This document shows positions 38,164 through 48,777 of a stretch of DNA of 64,000 nt, in pieces. The stretch comes from Boletus sp. NGJ (lineage: Eukaryota; Basidiomycota; Agaricomycetes; Boletales; Boletaceae): NCBI GenBank assembly GCA_019096195.1, contig JAGTXK010000076.1:1-64000 (forward strand). Reading direction: 5' to 3'. The notes under the pieces are model-generated. The model was not told the DNA's origin. It saw nothing but the letters and a program-made list of their open reading frames with translations, and made no database searches. Made by a program: the position numbers and the translations under genes. The stretch's first letter is position 1. Each line of letters starts with the position of its first letter.

Positions 38164-39760
38164 CAGTGGCTCAAAAAAGTGTCCCGATGTTTGGCTATTT
38201 TGCAAAGACTTGACATTTGCAAAAGAACCAAAAGGTATTAGCCCTAACCCTTGCTGGGCCATTGATAGCCCTAATCCTTGCCCTGAAGATGAGCCCTTAG
38301 TCATGTGAGTTGGTTGTCATGGTACTGAGTTATAGCCATATTAAAAGGATATGTCATTGGGACACTTATTTGACTCTGATATTATCAACTATCATTTAGT
38401 AAATAACATAAGGTTCTGATGGATGCTGTGCTTCAACCCTGTCTGATTATGTCACTTACATAACTCCAAATGGTATAAAGAGCAGAGATACCATTCAGCC
38501 AACCCTACTTCATTATGAAATCCACTCCCTCCTCTGCTAGAGCCAATATTCTTTTTCTCTCTGAATCTGGCCTTTCTACTAGGCAAATATCATTCCAAAC
38601 TGGTCTGGGGAAGTCTACTGTGGCCAGGGTTATCAAGGAGATCCACCCAGGCAAGGAAAACATCAAATTAGGATGTCCTTCTAAACTTTCTCCTACTGAT
38701 AAAAGGAGAATTGTCTCTAGTATTACCTCTGGCAAAGTTGAAAATGCTGTCCAGGCTACCCATCTCATCAATTCTGCTCTCTCTTCTCCTGTCTCTGCTC
38801 AAACTGTTAGGAATGTTCTCAAGTCTGCATCTCTCAAGGCTGTAGTCAAGAAAAAGAAGCCACTCTTGTCTGTGAAGCATAGGCAACATAGGCTAGCCTT
38901 TGCTCTCAAGCACCAACATTGGACTGTGGAGGACTGGACTAGGGTTATATGGTCAGATAAAACCAAGATCAACAGGATTGGGTCAGATGGAAGGAAGTAT
39001 GTATGGAAATTGGCAGGAAAGTCTTTGCAAGACAAGGAAGTTAGGAACAGTAAAGTTTGGAGGAGGTTCCTTGATGGTTTGGGGATGCATGAGTTGGAGT
39101 GGAGTGGGGATTCTTGCAGAGGTTGAAGGGAGGATGAATGCTGAGCAGTATGTCTCCATTTTGGAGGATAATCTGCTTCCTTCCATGGAAAATTCTGGAA
39201 TTCCTGAAGAGAGCATTATCTTTCAACAAGATAATGACCCCAAGCACACCTCTAAAAGAGCCAAGGAGTGGCTGGAATCTCAAGGGATCAAGCTTCTTGA
39301 CTGGCCAGCACAATCTCCAGACCTTAATCCCATTGAACATCTCTGGCAAATCCTCAAAAAAAAACTCAATAGCTATACAACACCACCAAAAGGAGTATGG
39401 GAGCTTTGGGAGAGAATTGAAGTGGAGTGGGGGAAGATAGAGGTTGAGGAGTGTCAAGGATTGATAGAGAGTATGCCTAGAAGACTAGAGGCAGTGATAA
39501 AAGCAAAGGGAGGGCATACAAAGTACTAAATTGAAGAATAGAAATGTTGCTCAAAAAAGTGTCCCAATGACATGTCACTTTAAGATGGCTATAGCTCGGT
39601 GCCATGACAACCAAATCACATGACTAAGGGCTCATCTTCAGGGCAAGGATTAGGGCTATCAATGGCCCAGCAAGGGTTAGGGCTAATACCTTTTGGTTCT
39701 TTTGCAAATGTCAAGTCTTTGCAAAATAGCCAAACATTGGGACACTTTTTTGAGCCACTG
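38164..39760 (+). mobile_element. Tc1 (DD34E) DNA transposon, 1597 bp, TA target site
   Basis: Flanked by TA on both sides (38162-38163 and 39761-39762). Ends are inverted repeats of about 210 bases beginning CAGTGGCTCAAAAAAGTGTC. Each end also has an inner copy of the motif (left near 38350-38373 reversed, right near 39548-39570: TGCTCAAAAAAGTGTCCCAA), the IR/DR layout known from Tc1-type elements such as Sleeping Beauty. It encodes one transposase that is interrupted by a single frame change. The two ends are nearly identical, so the insertion looks fairly young. Confidence 0.93.
38515..39529 (+). pseudogene. Tc1 transposase with one frame change
   Basis: Starts MKSTPSSARANILFLSESGL. The N-terminal half holds two helix-turn-helix parts (STRQISFQTGLGKSTVARVI and SAQTVRNVLKSASLKAVV). 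The catalytic triad is complete: Asp in VIWSDKTKI, Asp in FQQDNDPKH, Glu in LNPIEHLW, with 34 residues between the last two, hence DD34E. The frame moves by one base close to 39050, between KEVRNS and KFGGGSLMVWG, so this copy should not make full-length protein. The stop is at 39529. About 338 residues if read as a whole, the usual Tc1 size. Confidence 0.9.
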
Positions 39761-39875
39761 TAGATGACGACATCAACTTTCTCCATCAAGCCTATGAGAA
39801 AGACATGTTGGCATTCTCAACATGTGAAGAGCAGCTGGATTGCAGCTGGATCAGTTGGAAGGTTATGCTTTAGAT

Positions 39876-40604
39876 ACCAGGCTGGCTCAGTTGGACCCTG
39901 AACATAGTGAATGTGCAAATGGCATAATGGATGATATCACTGCATAGCTGAGCCTAGGCTTCAGACATGTATTTTCAGTGAGTTGTAGGGTAAATTATCC
40001 AATCCATAGACTAATCAGGCAATCTTGAACCCTCAAACCAGTTTATCCATTAGTTTATCCATTGGATCATGTAGTTATTTGCTGTGTTTTTGCAATAACT
40101 CACCATCTTGTGGTTATCCTACATGTATTCTCCCCTCACCAGCCTTCACTTGAGCTAAATCCTGATACTGAGGGGAATACCATTCAAGAAAAACTGTGCT
40201 TTATCAGATGCCCTACTTGACTTGACATGTCATCAAGTTATAATCATCTTCCACATTGTGTTCAGCTCATCTATATTTAATTGTTACTTTAGAAATCCTG
40301 TCATTCACGGCATGACACTGTCCTTATCGTGGGTATGTTGGATTACATAGTATGCCCCATCTTGTGTGGCCCTAACTCACTTCAAATAGATAATGGCCTT
40401 TGAGCTGACCTTTTGTTCACTTCAAATGGAAGTCTGCTAAATGATTTGCCTCAAAAGGTAGCAGCTTCATATCTAAGATTTATCATAGAAGACCATGGTG
40501 CCTTCAGAAAATCTCATATCAGAGTACTAGCTGAAACTCACCCAAACATGTCACCCTCATAGGTTGATTACCACAAGCATCATTATTCTTATCTTCATAT
40601 AGTA
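39876..40604. other. Decayed DNA, possibly Plavaka 3' flank
   Basis: No frame over 60 codons with sense. Contains only a few CG (for example near 40308 and 40328). Minus-strand pieces such as FFLNGIPLSI near 40180 may be worn coding sequence. Confidence 0.35.
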
Positions 40605-40681
40605 TATTGAACACAGTAGGACTAAGGTAATGTTAGTAAAAGTGTAGCTAATGAATAGTGTAGCTCACCTCAGTCACTGTA
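40605..40681 (+). repeat. 77-bp repeat, copy A
   Basis: Starts TATTGAACAC and ends CAGTCACTGTA. It matches 52075-52151 in the same orientation with three substitutions in 77 bases. Its own ends are imperfect inverted repeats (ACAGTAGGACTAAGGTAA against ACAGTGACTGAGGT reversed), as in a tiny MITE. Confidence 0.85.
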
Positions 40682-43420
40682 TTCTTTACACCAATGAAAA
40701 CGTAGTCATGACAGGAACCTTTGTTCCTCCAATTCAGTGTTGAGCGAATGTACTCTGTGTGCATGCCTTGAACACCACTTAGATCACTTGGGGCATAGTA
40801 TCGGGATGACACTAAGTTATAAGTGTGTATCCAGCCATGAACCTGAGGGCATTCAGACAGTGGAACCTTGGATGCTTCTCAGTGATCCTGTGAGTTCTTC
40901 TGTTCAAAAAGAAATCTATGTATGAGATCAGTTAAGTTTCGGATCTGCAGCTCCTGGCCAAGTGTGGTGACATTATGGGCCCATTTCCATTCTGGAGAGC
41001 TGGTGAGATTTTAGATGTTAAAACAAGAAGTGTGACATATGGGAAGTGCATGCCAGCTCAATGTGTGTAGCCAGAGATGGGGGACTGTCATCTGGCATGC
41101 AAAGGGCATTATCAGCCTGGGCGCTGGCTAACAGTAGTGTTTGTGAGGGTGCTTCCATAGGAATCACCTGGTCAGTTTCTTCTCCAGCTCCAGATGACTG
41201 CAATATGAGTTCTATGTCCCAGGTGACATTAGTGCCTCATTGTCTGAGATAACAGAGTAATGATACTAACCAATTGACCTGATGGATGGTATCTACTCTA
41301 GGCAAGTGCCTTCGAGCATCCCTTGACTGGTGAAATTGACTTGTGCTGCAGCCAACTTGTTGAGCCTTTGGTTGGTCACAAGCATCTGCCCAATGGCATT
41401 GAACCTACTGGACCGCCACCAAGGCTCCTTCACTGCTTTTATGTGCTTGTTTTCAGTTATTGAGGAACAGAGCCCATTTGGTGCATCAAACAGGTGGATG
41501 AGCTCTGGATAGTGTTTGGCTGCATGCTAACAAGGCAGCAAAAAGGTTGGTACCACCAGACAGTCTTCATTTTGAAATGCCTTGCAGTAGTGATGGAATC
41601 ATCCCAGAGCAGCTTGCAAATCGTGAGGATCACAGTTCATGATGATATGATGCCAGGCAATGTAGCAAAATTCTAGGAAGGTATGGAAAGTCTGCACCAT
41701 ATCTTGAGAGACATATCCTTCGATCACAGTGATGTAGACCTGACTCAGATGTAGAATAATCAATAGTATGTCTTGAATAGAAATAAAATGTACTTACCTT
41801 CATTAGCACTTTGGAGTCATCACCAGTCCACTGTTTAAATTTATACCCTTGAGGAAATTGGCGCAGCCCAGAGAATGATGCAACAGCAGCAATTCTAGTG
41901 CAATATCATCAGCCATCATTGAACAACAACAAAGTTAGTAATGACCTACCTACAGTCAATGTCATCCAGTATATAATCAGCTTCCTTCTTCAGTGTGTAC
42001 CTGAGCTCAATATATGTCATGATTTAGTCGACAAGATGATCTTTAAAGCAGCCTTTAATTAGTTGGTGCAGGAGATTGGGGGTGATTAATTCATGTATAT
42101 CCACATGTGGAAAGTTGTTTGTGAAAGGCTAAAGTTGTATTATTAGCGTCATGTTGTCATAGCTATAGCTTGATTAAACACACTATCAAATCACGAATGA
42201 TACTGTATTCATCCCAGAGCAGACTGGATGCTATATTCTCCTCAACAAGAGCCTCATTGAATGCACGTGAGCAGTTCAGAACCCATTCACTACAATCTAG
42301 ATCCTTGGATGGTGCTTGACATCTTGTTGATGTTAGAAGGATGTGGCAAGACAACAATGGTACTCACTGTGCACACCAACATCATACAATGCATGCCGGG
42401 AGGACCTGCTCCTCATAATCAGCTATATAAAGACCCAGGCCATAGATCACACAGTGAAAATGACCATCTTCAAATCTAATGATTTTAGGTTTGGTTATTG
42501 CAAGGTGGAGAGAACTTAGTATTCTCCATAGGGAGCTGTGAAACAACTGTTGACGAAAATTGTGAAATGTGGGATTTGCTATATGTTCTTATGAAGCTGA
42601 TACTTTATTAGAGGACGTCCTTGGGGCCAAACACCTAATACTTACTTTTTGGAATGGTGAGAAAGCCAATTAATACTAGTGCATTGTGGTGGGCACGCCA
42701 CACACTATTTCAAATATTTCCAATTGAAAGGTACAACAGGTAATATTCATTGTTGCTGGTGCCAACCAAAATGGTCATCTTGTCGCTCCCAAGAATAATG
42801 GGCACAAATGTACTACCGTGCATGTTAGGGTCATCCGATATGATGTCCTGTCATTCACTAGTGTGAGTATCTTTGTAGTATGTTATCTTTGTATGAACTT
42901 ACAGCTTGTTCCCATGTCCAGTCCCCAGACATAAAGTCATGGTATTGGCACTTGTTGCTGCTGGTCAAATACTCACGGAAAGGCTGTAGATCCATTTCCT
43001 TGAAGAAATGGGGGTTACTGAGGAGCTGATGCACAATAGCCTGAGGATTCTGATACCAAATCTCATATTCCTGCATCATCCAGTCTGGAACATCCAGTCC
43101 ATCTGGAGTTTCTCTGGAGAACTTTATAGAAAATGAGTTCCACTTCACATCACCAAGAGGGGTCTTGTCAATTGTATTGTAGAGGTGGCAGTGGTCTTTG
43201 AATGGTGGACTGTCACCATGTTTGCATAGTGTAGTGGCCCAGAGATAGCAAAGAGTGTCAATCTGAGAAGCAGACATTTGATTGTGGATGTAAAGAAACT
43301 CGGCAGTTTCAAATTGAACTTGACCTAAATATGGTGTCCAATTCTGCAGATCCTTAGCATGGGGTTCAGACACAGCACCAGGGAGAAGAAAATTGCCACT
43401 CTCATCACACAGTCTACCTA

Positions 43421-44170
43421 CATTTTTAGTTTATTTTATTTTATTTTATTATTTTTTCTCTGTGTTTATTGTCCTATAGGGTGCTATGCCCTTTGCTAGA
43501 CATGCGCTCTCTGTGTATGTATGTACTCCTCTTATCTGCTCTGACTAATTTTGGTCCATAATGATCTTATATTGATGTGGTGTGAGGTGTGAAGTGTGTG
43601 GTACTGCAATGCAGTCTCTGTTTTTGCTTCAAGATTTTGGTCTGTGCTCCTTTCATTGTCTGTTTTAGATGGGGTTAGTGAGTAAGGGCGGGGTGACTGG
43701 TTGGGAACGATACACATGTGAGGTTATGGTTGGCACTCTTTGGGGGGGTTAGGTCTCCAAAGGTTTGTTTGAAGTGTCGTGTTGCATGTAAGAATTTGAG
43801 TGTTTTGGGGACACACTTTGGGTCACTGAGTAGCATTGCAAGGTTGTAGTTTTTGCCTTTGTTGTGGATTGTTTGGCATAGCCATGCTCATTGAGTGTTG
43901 AAGGAGGGGCATTCCATCATGAAATGGAAGGCACTCTCTTCCTGGTCCTTGCATTGGTCACATGTCAGTGATGGCACTTTTGATATATGGTTGAGATGTT
44001 GGTTGAGCAGTGCATGGCCAGTGCAGAGTTGGAAAAGTACAGCTGAGTGTCTTTTGTGAAAGTCGTCAGTAAGTTTCAGAAAAGCGTTAGATGGGAGAGA
44101 TTTGTCAATTTGGTGGGTGTACTCTGCCCTTTTCGAACTGTTGAAGATTTCTTGTCATTCCAGGCATTTT
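43421..44170 (-). mobile_element. 5'-truncated LINE, RNase H/C-terminal part only
   Basis: On the minus strand the frame reads SKRAEYTHQIDKSLPSNAFL, then HSAVLFQLCTGHALLNQHL, then CDQCKDQEESAFHFMMECPS and LLSDPKCVPKTLKFLHATRH. This is the C-terminal end of agaricomycete non-LTR elements, with the zinc knuckle CxxC...H...C after an RNase H part. The 3' end (43421-43455) is an A-rich AAAAT-repeat tail. Frames have breaks. It lies in the Plavaka intron in the same orientation as the transposase. Confidence 0.8.
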
Positions 44171-44179
44171 GCATCCCCG

Positions 44180-45335
44180 CTAGAGGGCATTTAATGGGTG
44201 CATCACCCAACCTGCGATAAACGTTATCCTAGCCGACATTGTATTAAAGCACCAGGTCAGCATCTCCATGCTGCTTGACCAAAGCATTGAGTAGAAACTG
44301 TGGAAAAGGCTGGAGTTCAAAATGACCAGCACCACAGTCCTTGCATTTGAGGTAGGAGGAGGTTTCGTGATTGCCATGTATGATCATGCCATATGCAACC
44401 TTGTCACAGGAAGTCCTGTATCTCCCCTTGCATACAAGGAACTTGTCCCACTTATGTGTCTTGAAAACCCATTGGAGATATTCCCCCAGCGAATCTTCAA
44501 CAGTAAACAGCTGTTCAGAAAGCCGGATTTTCAAATCCAAGGATCCTGGATTCCCCAAGGTGCCAGTTACCAAGGGCTTGACTGTGGAGTATGTATTGGT
44601 CGGAGTTGAAGCATGACTCTCCAACTCCGAAGAGTCAGAGGGGCTTTGTAGAATATTTTACTCCTTCTCCTTGCACATGCATGCATGCTTGGAGTAACAT
44701 TTCCGGCTGTTGAACAACCACCCACAATTGGTGCACTTTTTGCCATCAGAAGTACTGACAACAGTGGAACCAGTGGGGGGAACGATCCACTTTGCAGCTT
44801 CACATTCATGCTTCCGCTTAGCAGCACATGAGTGTTTGTGTGCAAGATGGTTCTTTTCCCTTTGAACATGGTTGTCTTGTGACTTCCTGTGTTGGAGGAG
44901 TCTGAAAATATCATCATCCTCTCGGTTCAGAACCTCTAAAATGTACATGAATATGGTTCTTTTTGCCATAGGAATGGCAGAGGGGGCCAGCCTTGGGAGG
45001 AGGAACAGTGTGCCCTTGACTAAGTGTGAATGATAAGATGGAGAGAACTTCACCCACAAAACACTGCTGGGCTCCTCATCCAGTTGGGCAATCTTGATTT
45101 TCTCCATGAGCTTGGTCCTGGCCAAAAACAGACAAGAACGAAGTACATTAAGGATTTCAAAGCATGAAGGTTCAAAGTCCAAGGATGAGTTGAGAATAGC
45201 TGGAGATGTCATGTTGGTAGAAATCATAATGCTCAAACATAAGGAAATGGTGAAAGAAATGAGTGAACGTACATCAACTCTTTCTGCCTGCATTGTGGTC
45301 AGTGGAACTCCCAATGTCTCACTGGGCTTAGAAAT
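44180..45335 (-). other. Unidentified ORFs inside the Plavaka intron
   Basis: Two minus-strand frames: 44658-45314 (218 codons) with FLARTKLMEKIKIAQLDEE, a basic His/Cys part, and a closing zinc-like motif CTNCGWLFNSRKCYSKHACMC; and 44244-44624 (126 codons) with VFKTHKWDKFLVCKGRYRTS and YLKCKDCGAGHFELQPF. Both have cysteine pairs and good codon sense but belong to no family I know. They may be the 5' part of the LINE or of yet another element. Confidence 0.35.
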
Positions 45336-47049
45336 TTACCATTGAGCCTTTGGTGATAGTTGTGATATAGTCTATCACCTGGACCATAGTACTCTGTATC
45401 AACACCAGGTCCAGGTTCAGGCAAATGGAATAGGTCACTCTCAGGGCTGGTGAATCACACTTTGGAGAAATTTTCTTCATTCCATTCAACCCCAGTGAAG
45501 TCTTCTCCATCATGTAACTGTTGGTTGGCCAACTCTTTGTCTGCACTGGATGAGTTAGAGTCCATATCTTGGCAGTTTCTAGATGACTAACAGGATGAGG
45601 TGGTTGGAAGAACAGGGTGTACTGTGCAGTGGTGCTTCATGTGCCCTCTGAGTGACTTGAAATAGCGCCAACATCCAACATACCCACATGGGTACTGAAG
45701 CTCACTGTATTTTAGTCGCATGGCAGGGTATCATGGTGGCATTGTGTAAATGGCTGGTACAAAGTATGAGTTTAGATTATGATCCTTTGTTTGGGGTTAG
45801 GGTACAAGTCCTGTTTATTAACTAGAAATTTTTCATACCTTAATGTCCACCTCATTCATCCTTTGGTTTCTCTTCCATTCATAATTGCCCTTGCTCTGTG
45901 ATGGCCGACAACAACGTAATCACCACTTGTTGTACTCACCCCTCTAATGTGGATAAACATCCAGCTGATATTCTGAAGCCTACAAAAAGATGCACCAAGG
46001 CAGAGAATGGTGCAGATGACCAAACACATAAAGGACGTGAAGGCAGCCAAGGTGAAGGCAACCAGTAAGGGTATTGACCGACTCGCAGCCATGGAGATGG
46101 AAGCTGAAAGCAAGCAGATTGAGGCCCAAGGAAGCAAGCCTCAGCTCATTTGTCCACACCCCCAGCCTCGTGTTGTACACAAGAAAGGCTCCACTGTAGA
46201 CCAAACTGGAAACCTGTCAGAAGCAGCACCATTGATGAATCCAGTCAACACTATCTCTGCACAGCCTGGTGACCAAGAGCCAATGGTCAACTTGAACAAG
46301 GAGCCTGATGTGGTCTTACCAGCAGTAGCTCAAAAACCCAAGAAGGCTTAGATGTCCTTGAGGGATAACCTCCAGGCATGCAAAGTACAGCGTCAAGCAG
46401 AGGGTCAGCAGAAATAATGTGAATGAATCCATGATTCACAGGCAGTGTACACGTGTTAACCATGATGCACCAATGTACTGATTGATCGATTTACAGCCAC
46501 TGTAATGCCGAGAACCAATCAGCACTGGGCATAAGCAACTTCATTTTCTGCAATCTTCATTGATGTTTTTTTTACTGACAGAATCCACACTTTTTTCTTG
46601 CAATTGGCTCTTTCATCCAGATCTAAGCCTGATAATGCTTGCATTGACCATTGGATTTCACATACCTCTAGGGCTCACAGCATCAACACAGATAGTGGTT
46701 CAAACATTCAGAGTGGCTCCCATTTTGCTCCTTCTGGTCCACCCTCAACCAACCTGATGTCTTTATCAAGCAGAGCAACCCTTGGTTTGCAGACAGATCT
46801 TGACACTGATACAAATGGTGACACGTTTGTGGACATGGTTGATGAGCACAAAGAGAGGGCTGTGTTAGTGCTGTCAGGCCTTAGGAGTAACATAGTAAGT
46901 CATTGAAGTGACACATCTCAGTCTACTGACTACATGGTCATTTGGTAGAGCATTGAGAGCAAGAGAAACTATGATATACTAGTAGAGTCAGAAGTAGTGC
47001 CTCCACTGCCTTCGCAGCCTCATATCCCTTCAACCACAGTCAAGCGCAA

Positions 47050-47560
47050 GGTAGATATTGCAGACATTGACCTTGATAGCGAGCCAGACCGGATCATGCC
47101 TCCACCGCTTTCTCAGCCTCATGTTTTTTTCAGCTGCAGATTTGGATGATTTTGTTCCTAATAGTGAACTGGATGAAAGCATGCCCTTCCCCCCCTCTCA
47201 GCCTTGTTTTCTTCAACTGCAGTCCAGCACAAGACAGCCATGGTGGACATCATTCCTGACAGTGAGCCGGATGAGAGCATGTCCTTCTTGTTCTCTTAGC
47301 CTTGTTTCCCTTCGACTGTGATTCAGTGCAAGACAGCCATGGAAGACATCATTCCTGACAGTGAGCCAGATGAGAGCATGCCCCCACCACCTCCTAAATG
47401 TCACATCATTTTAGCTGCAGACATGGAGGACTTTGTCCCTAATATTGAGCTGGATGAGAGCCCACCCTTTCCACCCTCTTAACCTCGTTTTCCTAATATG
47501 ATGGAGTTTGAGCTTAACGACTACATGCTCCCACCCCCCTCTCAGCCTTGCATCCCTTTG
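47050..47560 (+). repeat. Degenerate ~110-bp coding minisatellite
   Basis: About five worn units, each encoding an acidic part (DxVPxSELDESMP or DIIPDSEPDESM) followed by PPSQPC. The best pair is near 47235-47285 and 47345-47380, sharing GACATCATTCCTGACAGTGA. It lies inside the accessory ORF. Confidence 0.7.
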
Positions 47561-48777
47561 ACCATAGCTCAATGCAAGGCAGCAAATGTTGTTGCTGACA
47601 ACAAATTGGGTAGGAGCAGTGATGAAAAAATGGGGCTGGAAGAATCAGCAAGACTAATGAAGCCCTTGTTATTGGGTTTCCATGGTAAAGGATTGCACCG
47701 TCAAACTACTTTGGTACATGGTATTATGTATTTTGGCTAATACTAATGACAAGAACAGTCATCTGTTGGGACTGTGACCACCACTCCCCTGCCAACAGCC
47801 AAGGGTGAAAAACAAGCTAGTCCCCTTTTCCCAGAGATAACTGATTCACTCTTTGCCATGGGCAACTCCATAGTAGGTGGCATGCAGCACGGTAACCTCC
47901 AATATGATGCTGCTGGGTATATAGTCGAGAACATCAAAAAGTGTAGTGAATATACTATAAAGGATCTACCTGTTCCCAGCAACCATTGCTGGTCCCATGA
48001 GGTCATTGGAACTCTCGTCCTTTGGTGCAGGTCCCAGCCCAACATTTGAGTCATACCTGATGAGGCCTTCACTACTGCCTTGCAGGACATTTTCAACACT
48101 ATTTATCAATACTGCATGACTACTAATGGCTCTGTACATGCTATGGTATGTTTTTCTTTCTTTTTTCATGCACAGGTATTACAACATTGTACTCTGTAGG
48201 CCCTCCAATGTATATTAGAATGGTGGAGTAGCTTTGGCTCGGCTATACTTGCACTAATGATCAGTTATTTTGCTGAACTACCCAATGACAAGATCACTCA
48301 GGATGAGGCTACTGAGCTCCATCACTCCTTTCACTTCTTGGACAAAAATCCCAATTTGAATGTGGAACCCACCCCAGAAGGCCATTTTAAATCGCTGTTT
48401 TTATGTGAGCTCATTGGCACTACTCACTTGAGCAACATCGCTAGCTTTGTTGAGGTAAGAGGCTGGGATACAAAGCAGCTTGCACTAGGGAAGAATGGAG
48501 GTGGTGTCATTGCCATTGCATCTGCAGCAGTAATGTACAAGGAGTCTAATGTTTGCTCAGTCTGGCTAATTCTGAGTTAACTACAGCTTGAACGTGCCAT
48601 TGAATTCATCCGTGATGGTGTCATTGATGTCAAACAGGTGTTATTGGAGATGATGGAGGCTCCTGATGGCAAGATGAAAATCAAGCTACCAAAGACATTA
48701 AATAAGGCAACTGGGAAAGAGTCATCAACACCATTTCAGTTCTCAGTATTCAACTGGAGTAAGGGGACAGCTAACTA

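Larger units (their letters stand above)
37915..39875 (+). pseudogene. Coiled-coil ORF split by a Tc1 insertion
   Basis: The frame is open from 37915 (after a possible splice acceptor at 37910) and reads KFIQAKQATREIYHYCVLML, then WELKEVERHVELLKAV, then a run of Glu to LLSSKNRSDL. At 38164 the Tc1 element begins. Immediately after the element and its duplicated TA the same frame goes on as DDDINFLHQAYEKDMLAF and stops near 39872. Only one exon is visible. The protein type, a long helical linker, is unknown; it may belong to a multicopy agaricomycete family associated with transposons. Low CG content fits the rest of the island. Confidence 0.6.
40690..45721 (-). pseudogene. Plavaka-type (CACTA/EnSpm) transposase, decayed
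   Basis: Read on the minus strand from an ATG at 45721: a C2H2-like finger (CGYVGCWRYFKSLRGHMKHH), an acidic part with at least two stops, then GPGDRLYHNYHQRLNG at an intron donor near 45341. The next exon (about 42880-43413) begins LCDESGNFLLPGA and shows the Plavaka core: TAEFLYIHNQMSASQIDTL, LYNTIDKTPLGDVKW, EYEIWYQNPQAIVHQLL and DFMSGDWTWEQA. Downstream RRIAAVASFSGLRQ-like and FPQGYKFKQWTGDDSKVLMK (41800-41900) and EFCYIAWHHI match the C-terminal part. Stops in several places show it is dead. The intron at 43414-45341 has grown to 1.9 kb by insertions. Confidence 0.8.
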
